A stretch of DNA of 33,158 nucleotides, from IMG/VR virus record IMGVR_UViG_3300020710_000327, positions 1 through 33,158 of that record; one strand, written 5' to 3'. This document shows positions 1 to 6,322 of this stretch, piece after piece. A program made the position numbers and the translations under genes. Under the pieces are notes generated by a model. The model had not been told where the DNA came from. It saw only the letters and a list, made by a program, of their open reading frames with translations, and ran no database searches. This DNA comes from a virus. Position 1 is the first letter of the stretch. Every line of letters starts with the position of its first letter.

Positions 1-60
1 TTTCGCCAGAGTCGTTTTACCCGACCCTGGCAAGCCCATTATTAATATCTTCTTATTCAT
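1..60 (-). CDS. P-loop kinase, N-terminal fragment (possible APS kinase-like)
   Basis: Only the first 20 codons are in the window, read leftward from an ATG at 58-60. They encode a short beta strand rich in I, L and M followed by a Walker A loop, GLPGSGKTT, at about residues 9-17. That is the classic nucleotide-binding start of small P-loop kinases. The ATG overlaps the TGA stop of the symporter gene (57-59) as ATGA, so translation is probably coupled. Adenylate-kinase-like and adenylylsulfate (APS) kinase-like proteins with this kind of N-terminus are common in aquatic T4-like phages. The sulfotransferase-like genes nearby make an APS kinase attractive, but the substrate-binding part lies outside the window. 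The P-loop assignment is firm; the substrate is a guess. Confidence 0.72.
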   Translation of the reverse strand, partial: MNKKILIMGLPGSGKTTLAK

Positions 61-1514
61 GCAGAAGCCTTGCTAACTTTTGTAATAGTAAGTGCAAGTG
101 CACCGCTACCAAATACTGCTAGCATAGTTCCTAAAACTGCAATGTTTGGTCCACCACCAAAGTTCATACCATAAACATAAGTTGTAAATCCTACTAGGTA
201 TGCAATCAATACACCCCAGAACATTCCACGTTCATTGATAAGTGATTCATTCCACAAACTAATCATAAGTGGGAACCAAACTGTTGCACGTAGAATACCA
301 AAGAATAAGAAGATTGTTACAAGTGTCATACCAGGCCAGTTAGCCAATGTTAACCCAGCAACAATTAGTGCAAGCATACCTAAACGACTTGTTCTAACAA
401 CTGCATCACTAGTATCTTCTCTTCCTAATAGATTATGAAGGTCATGACCGCTGATATTACCAACACTACTCAATTGGCTATCAAGCACACTAACAAGACC
501 AGCAAATAACATGAATAGATACATGATTGCAGCCCAACTTGGTAGCAAGCCACCAACAGTTAGAATGTTTACATATCCAAGAAGTTCTTTAGGAACTGCA
601 TAATGTAAACCAGCAGCAGTAAACCCAAGAACACCAGTAAGAAGTGGCGTGATAATAAAGATAAATGCACCAAGAACAAATGATTTTACTATGCTATCTT
701 TGCGGATAGAAAAAGCACGTTGATAGAACGCATTGTCACCCCATGGTGCACCTAAGTGACCAATAGCAGTTGCAAATCCAACTCCCATAAACACACCTAA
801 CGCAAAATCAGTTCCAAAAATTTCACGACCATTGCCAGTGATACCACCTAATCCAAGATTTACAATATCTAAACCACCAGCAGCCGCAATGGTTAATGGA
901 ACAAGAATAATAAGTCCAAGAACTAGTGTGCTTAATTTGAAAATTTCAGTAATAACACTTGCCTTCAAACCACCACGAATTGTATATGTAAGCGCAATTG
1001 CGGCAATAATAAGACTAACGACATGATAATTTAATCCAGTAAGTACTTCAACACTTTTACTACCAGCAAGAACATTGATAGCAAAAGAGCAAATAGCCAA
1101 TGCTACAAGTTCAATGATAAACAAAATTTGAACTCTTGTACCAAATTTTTCTTTAAGATATCCACTGATAGTAAAACCATCAGGTTTACGATCACGCAAT
1201 GTCTTGGCAAACCAACTAAACAATATCAGTGATAAAAAATTACCGATACAAAACCAAAATAAACCTACTAGACCATTTTGATATGCTTGCTGTGCACTAA
1301 TAAACATACCTGGTGCCCACATCCATGCAGCACCTGTACTCATAGCACCTTGAAGTGTACTCAACTCACGACGAGCAACGAGAAATCCTTCTTTGGTTGC
1401 GGTGTATCCACTAGCAAACCAATATGTTAGTCCAAATATAACAGCGGCATACGCTGCCAATACTGTTAATCCTGTTCCACTATCAAACAGTGGGAACAAC
1501 TTAGTAAAGTCCAT
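57..1514 (-). CDS. Sodium:solute symporter (SSS family)
   Basis: A 485-residue integral membrane protein, close to the usual SSS length, with about 13 hydrophobic segments along its whole length. Family signs are the motif YTIRGGLKASVITEIFK near residues 177-193 and VLDSQLSSVGN at residues 343-353. In the second motif, S349/S350 sit where the paired hydroxyl residues of the Na2 sodium site are found in this LeuT-fold family. SSS proteins import sugars, amino acids, urea, carboxylates or similar solutes with sodium across the inner membrane. The DNAFYQRAFSIRKDS loop recalls urea/DUR3-type and proline-type members, but the substrate cannot be read. A strong Shine-Dalgarno (AAAGGAG) sits 5-6 nt before the ATG, inside the end of the upstream gene, which it overlaps by 14 nt. 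The frame is complete, with no sign of decay. A full symporter is unusual phage cargo. Confidence 0.88.
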   Translation of the reverse strand: MDFTKLFPLFDSGTGLTVLAAYAAVIFGLTYWFASGYTATKEGFLVARRELSTLQGAMSTGAAWMWAPGMFISAQQAYQNGLVGLFWFCIGNFLSLILFSWFAKTLRDRKPDGFTISGYLKEKFGTRVQILFIIELVALAICSFAINVLAGSKSVEVLTGLNYHVVSLIIAAIALTYTIRGGLKASVITEIFKLSTLVLGLIILVPLTIAAAGGLDIVNLGLGGITGNGREIFGTDFALGVFMGVGFATAIGHLGAPWGDNAFYQRAFSIRKDSIVKSFVLGAFIFIITPLLTGVLGFTAAGLHYAVPKELLGYVNILTVGGLLPSWAAIMYLFMLFAGLVSVLDSQLSSVGNISGHDLHNLLGREDTSDAVVRTSRLGMLALIVAGLTLANWPGMTLVTIFLFFGILRATVWFPLMISLWNESLINERGMFWGVLIAYLVGFTTYVYGMNFGGGPNIAVLGTMLAVFGSGALALTITKVSKASA

Positions 1515-2250
1515 TTTGATACTCCTTTAAAAATTTGTTTATTGATTCTTGTGCGGGACTTAAATTTATTGCATTTATATTATACAAATTTTCAAGAATT
1601 TGCAAATTGTTTTGCATACTGACCATACGAGTATGTACGGCTGTAAAATCTAACTCATCTATTGTATCCCAATTTAAATGTTTGTATAATTTTTGAAGTA
1701 ATTTAGTTGGTTCATTTTGTAAAATATCGTTTACAGTAATCTTAACAATACGAGAATCTATTACGTCGCAGTGACGATTGTCAATCTCTTGTTGTAATCG
1801 TTCTGTTAATTGTTCATCATCCCTAATGTCAAGCATACCATACCAACGTTCACGAGTCATCTTTGTTTCATTGTTTAACCAACATAAGAATACTTCATCT
1901 AGCGTAGGTCTTTCAATGAAAATAATGCGATCATCGTTATTCATCCAATGAAGAATTTGGTGGATGGCTGCATTAACATCTTCGCCTATGGCTGCTGGCC
2001 ATCCACCATATATGCTGTAACCCCAGTGGGAATTGGTATTACGGCACTTTTCTAGTTCTTCCATAAAAGAATCTGTATCACGCACCTTGCAAAAACTTGC
2101 ATAACCATGGCTGCTGCCATCTGGTTGCAACGGATTATCCATTATTGCTGGTTGAAAGTTTTTTCTTATTGCATTAAATCGATCTAATGCCCAACCAATA
2201 AAGCTTCCATAAGCACCAGGTGCGTATACGATACAGATTACTCGATTCAT
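1501..2250 (-). CDS. P-loop sulfotransferase-like protein
   Basis: A 249-residue soluble protein. It opens with a hydrophobic strand and a glycine-rich turn, VYAPGAYGSFIGW (residues 8-20), in the place where sulfotransferases bind the 5'-phosphosulfate of PAPS. It ends with a helical stretch around RIVKITVNDILQNEPTKLL that resembles the C-terminal part of phage sulfotransferase-like proteins. A central RIIFIERPTLDEVFLCWLNN segment could be the second (3'-phosphate) region. The start overlaps the stop of the ferritin-like gene as TAATG, and the 3' end overlaps the symporter by 14 nt, so it belongs to the leftward coupled set. The loop is not a canonical Walker A (no GK[ST]). The family call rests on overall pattern only; catalytic function and acceptor are unknown. 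Confidence 0.45.
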   Translation of the reverse strand: MNRVICIVYAPGAYGSFIGWALDRFNAIRKNFQPAIMDNPLQPDGSSHGYASFCKVRDTDSFMEELEKCRNTNSHWGYSIYGGWPAAIGEDVNAAIHQILHWMNNDDRIIFIERPTLDEVFLCWLNNETKMTRERWYGMLDIRDDEQLTERLQQEIDNRHCDVIDSRIVKITVNDILQNEPTKLLQKLYKHLNWDTIDELDFTAVHTRMVSMQNNLQILENLYNINAINLSPAQESINKFLKEYQNGLY

Positions 2251-2996
2251 TAATTCATCGCCATTAAAATGCCAGTGTCGTGCTTAACGAAGTCAGTGAT
2301 AGTTACACCTTCTGCTGCTTCAAACATGTCCTTTGCTTCTTGTAGTGGCTTAGTATTCATGCAAGAGATGCTATAAAGATCAACACGCATCTTCTTTGCA
2401 ATTTCAGCAGCACGAAGTTGGTTTTCAGGAGTATCGCAAAGCTGTTCAAGTTTCAAACGACCAATGTTGCTATGGAAACCTTCGTCATGTCCAATCTTTG
2501 CATAGCTATTGGCAATGAAAGTATCTTCAATGCATTCAGCCATCTTGTTCCAAACACGTTCTGCACGACCTTCTGCAATGAACTGATAAAGAGCAAGAGC
2601 AAGTTCGTCAGTTTCTGCTTCATACTTTTCAAGAAGGTCAGCGCCTTTTGCAGTTGGCTTTGCAGCTTCTGCATCAATAGCAGCCTGAACATCTAGCGGT
2701 TCACCTGTAATCTTTTCAATGCATTCTTTAACCATGCGGAAGTGAACTGCTTCATCAAATGCTTGCTTAGCAATATTCTGCAATTCAATTGGATCACTGT
2801 TTGCTGGCATTGTAGCAACACGGTTTGAGATTTCAACCATGTTCATACGTTCATTGACCATACGACCAATAAAGTGATTTACAAGCTTTTCCTTGCTTGG
2901 CTTGCTTGCAAAATATGCTTCTGTTTGCATTTCACTAGCACGAAAAAGTGGTTCGTTAAGGGTTTTTAGATTCTTTACAAATTCTACTGCGTTCAT
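2250..2996 (-). CDS. Ferritin-like di-iron carboxylate protein
   Basis: A 248-residue, largely helical protein with metal ligands spaced as in ferritin-like four-helix di-iron enzymes. A helix-1 glutamate (E49 or E55) is followed by E82-A-V-H85, then by helix-3 glutamates near 142-146, and by E172-G-F-H175. The two ExxH motifs lie about 90 residues apart. The size and the first ligand block recall aldehyde-deformylating oxygenase and related oxidases, but no subfamily marker was recognised. Di-iron proteins of this fold activate oxygen to oxidise or hydroxylate a substrate, or store iron. A ribosome site AAAGGA precedes the ATG at 2994-2996. A slightly upstream ATG is out of frame and closes after two codons. 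It lies 12 nt after the 2OG oxygenase-like gene, so two iron-oxygen enzymes are adjacent. Confidence 0.65.
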   Translation of the reverse strand: MNAVEFVKNLKTLNEPLFRASEMQTEAYFASKPSKEKLVNHFIGRMVNERMNMVEISNRVATMPANSDPIELQNIAKQAFDEAVHFRMVKECIEKITGEPLDVQAAIDAEAAKPTAKGADLLEKYEAETDELALALYQFIAEGRAERVWNKMAECIEDTFIANSYAKIGHDEGFHSNIGRLKLEQLCDTPENQLRAAEIAKKMRVDLYSISCMNTKPLQEAKDMFEAAEGVTITDFVKHDTGILMAMN

Positions 2997-3008
2997 GTCA
3001 TTTTTCCT

Positions 3009-3740
3009 TTAAAGTTTGACTACTAAATTTTTACTGGCACCGCCTACCACTTCACGTGTTCGGTCAGTGACATATCCTGTAATTTGCAACATAGGACGGT
3101 CCCACCATCCCATATTAGCAGTGGCGTGTGGCATATCTTGCCATTCCCAAGTGATACAATCACCTGCTCGCCATTGAGTAAAGTTGGCATTGCCTAGTTG
3201 AAATACTTGTCCCATTTCCCAATCTGCTAGCATAATGGCAAATCGACGCATGATATCTGGATTTTTATCCATATCAGTTACTTTAAAACTGTTTTCACGT
3301 TCTGGTCTGGCAGCAAAGTTATCAATATGAGTATGCAGCATTTGACCAGTAGTTTGATTATGGAACTTAATCATACTTTCATCCATACCAAGCCAATTGC
3401 TTACCTGTTGAAAGATTTCGATATCTTCTGCTGCGGTACGATTAAAAACTTCTTGCTCAGGGTTAGCGCCAGCACGAATCAAATCTTGTTCTTCTGCTGT
3501 TGCACTATACAATCCCTTATCAGCAATTTCTTTGTTGAAATTATTACGTGTTCCCCAACTGCTTGCTTTTGTACGAGGCATACATTCACGAATTGCATCC
3601 GTAAAATCTGCATCAAATCTGCAAACATGTGTATAGCTGTCTATACCAGGCTGTGGCACCCGTTTAGTATCAAAATGCCAACGGCTGCGGCTCTTAGTAA
3701 ATTCCCAACGACTATCGCCCCAATTTTCATACTCTGTCAT
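3009..3740 (-). CDS. Fe(II)/2-oxoglutarate-dependent oxygenase-like protein
   Basis: A 243-residue protein with the metal triad expected of the jelly-roll (cupin-type) oxygenases. HTHID gives H138 and D140 (or H136), a distal H205 lies in DMPHATAN, and R215 in WWDRPMLQITG is a candidate for binding the 2-oxoglutarate carboxylate. The strand content between these points (RFAIMLADWEMGQVFQLG, RAGDCITWEW) fits the fold. T4-like aquatic phages often carry such enzymes; substrates are mostly unknown and may be proteins, nucleic acid bases or metabolites. It is the first gene of the leftward set. A TATAAATA late-type promoter lies 53 nt upstream, and a weak AGGA site sits 11 nt before the ATG. Fold confidence is fair; substrate is unknown. 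Confidence 0.62.
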   Translation of the reverse strand: MTEYENWGDSRWEFTKSRSRWHFDTKRVPQPGIDSYTHVCRFDADFTDAIRECMPRTKASSWGTRNNFNKEIADKGLYSATAEEQDLIRAGANPEQEVFNRTAAEDIEIFQQVSNWLGMDESMIKFHNQTTGQMLHTHIDNFAARPERENSFKVTDMDKNPDIMRRFAIMLADWEMGQVFQLGNANFTQWRAGDCITWEWQDMPHATANMGWWDRPMLQITGYVTDRTREVVGGASKNLVVKL

Positions 3741-3773
3741 CCTAAATTTTTTCCTATGCTGATTTTTTTCTAA

Positions 3774-3781
3774 GATAAATA
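3774..3781 (+). promoter_or_regulatory. Candidate late promoter element (rightward)
   Basis: GATAAATA, one mismatch from the T4 late consensus TATAAATA, lies 48 nt upstream of the GTG start of the methyltransferase gene. It faces right, in the 89-nt divergent gap. The gap is very AT-rich, so a chance match is possible. Confidence 0.4.
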
Positions 3782-3793
3782 ATTTTATAAAGA

Positions 3794-3801
3794 TATTTAT
3801 A
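3794..3801 (-). promoter_or_regulatory. Candidate late promoter element (leftward)
   Basis: The minus strand reads TATAAATA here, an exact match to the T4 late -10 consensus. It lies 53 nt upstream of the oxygenase gene that heads the leftward accessory set. It points away from the GATAAATA at 3774-3781 only 12 nt away, so the two elements would fire divergently with overlapping transcripts. Confidence 0.5.
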
Positions 3802-3829
3802 AAAAAATTCAGAAAGTGGAAAAAAATCA

Positions 3830-4567
3830 GTGAATAGAAAAATTTACAACTATTTGTATAAAAATTTACAAGATGCCTTTAATTTACCAAAGTATGATGA
3901 TTTTCGTAACACAATGGACGAAAATACCGATGTTGCAGCATTGCCATGGACACCAAAACGTTGGGAAAAATTTGTTGAAACAGTAAATCAAAATTTTGAT
4001 TTAGATATTAATTTTACTGGAACTCTGGCTGATGTTACACATGATATAGATCAGAAATATAGCTCAAGATTTTGGGGTGGCATTTGGCAACCTCGCACCG
4101 AAGTATATCAGTTTACAGGTTGGAATATTGTAGAACTTATTAATAAGGCAAATCCAAAGGCAGTGTTAGATGTTGGCTGTGGCTTTAATCAGTTTAAAGC
4201 ACGTATTCCTAATCTAGTTGGCATTGATGCTTACAATCATAGTGCTGATTATATGGTTGATATTTTAGATTACAATGTTCCAAATGAAACTTACGATCAT
4301 GTTATAGTATTTGGTAGCATTAACTTTGGTGAATTTAGTGATATCAATGCTAGATTTAAAAAAGTAATTGATTTGACTATGGTAGGCGGAAAAATATATG
4401 TTCGTGCAAATCCAGGCCATGTTCACAAAAATGGCCAGTGGGTGGATATCTATCCGTGGGATTTTGATACTGCTTATAAGATTGCTCAAATTCATAACTG
4501 TGAATTGAGTTCTTTTAAGAAAGATAATGGTGATAGACTTTATTTTGAGTTAAAGAAAAATGCCTAA
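3830..4567 (+). CDS. Class I SAM-dependent methyltransferase
   Basis: A 245-residue protein. Motif I of the Rossmann methyltransferase fold is AVLDVGCGFNQF near residues 110-121. It is followed by the strand LVGIDAYN, whose acidic residue would hold the ribose of S-adenosylmethionine, then by MVDILDY and a strand YDHVIVFGSINFG in the motif IV position. A later GGKIYVRANPG strand completes the fold. The N-terminal 100 residues are family-specific and were not recognised, so the acceptor is unknown. The start is a GTG with a poor ribosome site (GTGGAAAA); the next ATG would remove 27 residues. The end overlaps the next gene by 8 nt (ATG inside the last codons), so the two are likely co-translated and may act on the same product. 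Confidence 0.75.
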   Translation: MNRKIYNYLYKNLQDAFNLPKYDDFRNTMDENTDVAALPWTPKRWEKFVETVNQNFDLDINFTGTLADVTHDIDQKYSSRFWGGIWQPRTEVYQFTGWNIVELINKANPKAVLDVGCGFNQFKARIPNLVGIDAYNHSADYMVDILDYNVPNETYDHVIVFGSINFGEFSDINARFKKVIDLTMVGGKIYVRANPGHVHKNGQWVDIYPWDFDTAYKIAQIHNCELSSFKKDNGDRLYFELKKNA

Positions 4568-5201
4568 ACTAATAGTTTTATTTGGACCACAAGGAAGTGG
4601 TAATCATTTATTTGGTAAAATATTTTCAATGCATCCTGATGTTCACGGATGGAAGGATGCACTGAAACCAGATGGTTATTTTATTCCCCATTACAAAGAA
4701 CCATTTAATTGGTATTGGAATAATATTGATGCGATTGATATGGATATTATGGGTGGCAAAGAATATGCCGTTACTAGTATTTCAAATCCATACATTGAGA
4801 AATGGTTACCAAAAGTTCCACCAATTTATGAGTTTATGGAAAAATGTGAAAGCATTGGCATTGAAGTTCAACCAGTTGTAATAGGGCGAGATAGAAATAT
4901 CCTTACTCATCAACAAACCCGATTGCGAGGTGGACCAACTTGGGGCAATATGCCTCAACTTATACAATGGATGAAAGAGCCACCATTTTATATTTCACAA
5001 GAATTATTATATCTTTATCGTAAACAATATGTAAAGAGCTTAGCACACTGGTTAGATTTTCCTCTTCTTTGGGATGATCCACAAATAGAAGAAATTTTAA
5101 AAGAAGATGCAAACGAAAAGTATATTACTGCTAGTGATTGCACAGACTTAGACGAGCATGTTAAAATTATATTAACACCGCCATGGTTAAAACCACAATA
5201 G
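4560..5201 (+). CDS. P-loop sulfotransferase-like protein
   Basis: A 213-residue protein starting with strand LIVLF and the loop GPQGSGNHLF at residues 9-18. This resembles the phosphosulfate-binding loop of sulfotransferases (GxxGSGN-type) more than a kinase Walker A, since asparagine replaces the lysine. The following segment, IFSMHPDVHGWKDALKPDGY, fits the helix and loop after the PAPS site. A later IEVQPVVIGRDRNIL resembles the RDP-type second phosphate site (R, D, R). The gene overlaps the methyltransferase by 8 nt and ends just before the gp14 promoter. It is not an obvious close paralogue of the other sulfotransferase-like gene at 1501-2250. The acceptor could be a polysaccharide or small molecule; none is indicated. 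Confidence 0.5.
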   Translation: MPKLIVLFGPQGSGNHLFGKIFSMHPDVHGWKDALKPDGYFIPHYKEPFNWYWNNIDAIDMDIMGGKEYAVTSISNPYIEKWLPKVPPIYEFMEKCESIGIEVQPVVIGRDRNILTHQQTRLRGGPTWGNMPQLIQWMKEPPFYISQELLYLYRKQYVKSLAHWLDFPLLWDDPQIEEILKEDANEKYITASDCTDLDEHVKIILTPPWLKPQ

Positions 5202-5205
5202 TTTA

Positions 5206-5230
5206 TTTCCCATAAATATTATTTGGGAAA
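5206..5230 (+). other. Inverted repeat around the gp14 late promoter
   Basis: TTTCCCA (5206-5212) and TGGGAAA (5224-5230) form a perfect 7-bp inverted repeat with an 11-nt AT-rich loop that contains most of the CATAAATA element. It lies between the sulfotransferase-like stop and the gp14 start. No T-tract follows, so it is a poor intrinsic terminator. It could be an RNA processing or stability hairpin for read-through transcripts, or a protein site. Confidence 0.5.
5211..5218 (+). promoter_or_regulatory. Candidate late promoter of gp14
   Basis: CATAAATA, one mismatch from the T4 late consensus, ends 17 nt before the gp14 ATG. The spacing matches the other late elements in the window. GGGAAA in the short leader may serve as the ribosome site. 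Confidence 0.55.
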
Positions 5231-5235
5231 CAATT

Positions 5236-6318
5236 ATGCCAAGATTAAGTTTATATAGAGAAAATCACACCAATGATTATAAATGGCAAGATAACCGTAT
5301 TCTTGAATTATATACGGTTGGTGGTGTAGGTATTAATGTACACAAATATCTTGGTCCTGTTACAAATGGACAATCTACAGATTTAACTGAACCAAATTAT
5401 TTAAATTCTACTGAAAAAAATTTGCAAGATTTGCTATTCATGGAAAACCGTGACCGCAAATATGACAAAGATATCTATGAACTACGTGGGCACTATAGTG
5501 TTCAAGACAATGATTTTAACTTAAGTCAGTTTGGTCTTATGGTTAATAATGATACCTTGTATATTACCTTTCACAATAATGATATGGTTAGTCGTTTAGG
5601 CAGAAAAATCATGCCTGGTGATGTATTTGAAATGCCGCATCTTCGTGACTATTTTCCACTTGATGAAACTTTGCCAGCAGCTTTAAAGAAATTTTATGTT
5701 GTACAAGAAGCAACTCGTGGAAGCGAAGGTTTTGCACAAACGTGGTGGTCGCATATTTGGCGTTGCAAAGTTGCTCCAATGGTAGATGCGCAAGAATATC
5801 GTGATATACTAAACGAACCAGCTACAAACAATACAACATCTACTATTCGTGATTTGTTAAGCAACTATAACCAAAATATTGGCATCAATGATGCAGTTAT
5901 TGCACAAGCACAAAGTGATGTGCCAACTAGTGGTTATAATACTAATAATCTCTTTATATTGCCTACAGCCGATGGTGTGACACCTATTATTGCCATACCA
6001 GGTTATTTAACAGGCAGTGCTGCGCCACCAAATGGTTTACCTGTAACTCAAGGAGTTGCATTTCCACTTAATCCTACGCAAGGTGAATATGTATTGCGTA
6101 CTGATTATGTACCAAATAGATTATTTCGTTATGATGGAACAAGATGGGTAGCACTACAAGATGTTCAACGTGCAAATATTACTGGTATCGAAAATAATAC
6201 ACAACTTGGAACATTTATCAACAATACAGCTACGGTAAAATTACCAAATGGTGCTGTTGTGCCTAGTTTACAACCACTAAGTAGTTTATTAGCACTCAAA
6301 CCAGATGCATTAGGATAA
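5236..6318 (+). CDS. gp14: T4 gp14-like neck protein
   Basis: A 360-residue virion protein of the head-tail neck. The N-terminus (PRLSLYRENHTNDYKWQDN, then GGVGINVHKYLGP) and the central block with MENRDRKYDKDIYELRGHY, FGLMVNNDTLYITFHNNDM and MPGDVFEMPHLRDY match the pattern of T4-like gp14. In T4 that protein forms the collar with gp13 and joins the tail to the filled head. A C-terminal extension near residues 275-312, LRTDYVPNRLFRYDGTRWV, is the form seen in cyanophage-type gp14 and makes it longer than T4's 256 residues. The gene directly precedes gp15 with a 4-nt gap, the T4 gene order. The ATG is preceded by a CATAAATA late element and GGGAAA. Confidence 0.85.
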   Translation: MPRLSLYRENHTNDYKWQDNRILELYTVGGVGINVHKYLGPVTNGQSTDLTEPNYLNSTEKNLQDLLFMENRDRKYDKDIYELRGHYSVQDNDFNLSQFGLMVNNDTLYITFHNNDMVSRLGRKIMPGDVFEMPHLRDYFPLDETLPAALKKFYVVQEATRGSEGFAQTWWSHIWRCKVAPMVDAQEYRDILNEPATNNTTSTIRDLLSNYNQNIGINDAVIAQAQSDVPTSGYNTNNLFILPTADGVTPIIAIPGYLTGSAAPPNGLPVTQGVAFPLNPTQGEYVLRTDYVPNRLFRYDGTRWVALQDVQRANITGIENNTQLGTFINNTATVKLPNGAVVPSLQPLSSLLALKPDALG

Positions 6319-6322
6319 TCAA

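Noticed and set aside
57-1514. Host chromosome junction to explain the symporter
   Set aside because: The gene is overlapped on both sides by other small genes in the same coupled set behind a phage-type late promoter, and nothing like an attachment site or integrase is seen.
2418-2696. Frames on both strands inside the ferritin-like gene
   Set aside because: They are shadows of a gene with well-spaced ExxH motifs.
3327-3773. Rightward frame of 148 codons opposite the oxygenase gene
   Set aside because: Cys/Phe/Thr-rich low-quality translation, antisense to a protein with clear metal-ligand motifs, and no ribosome site.
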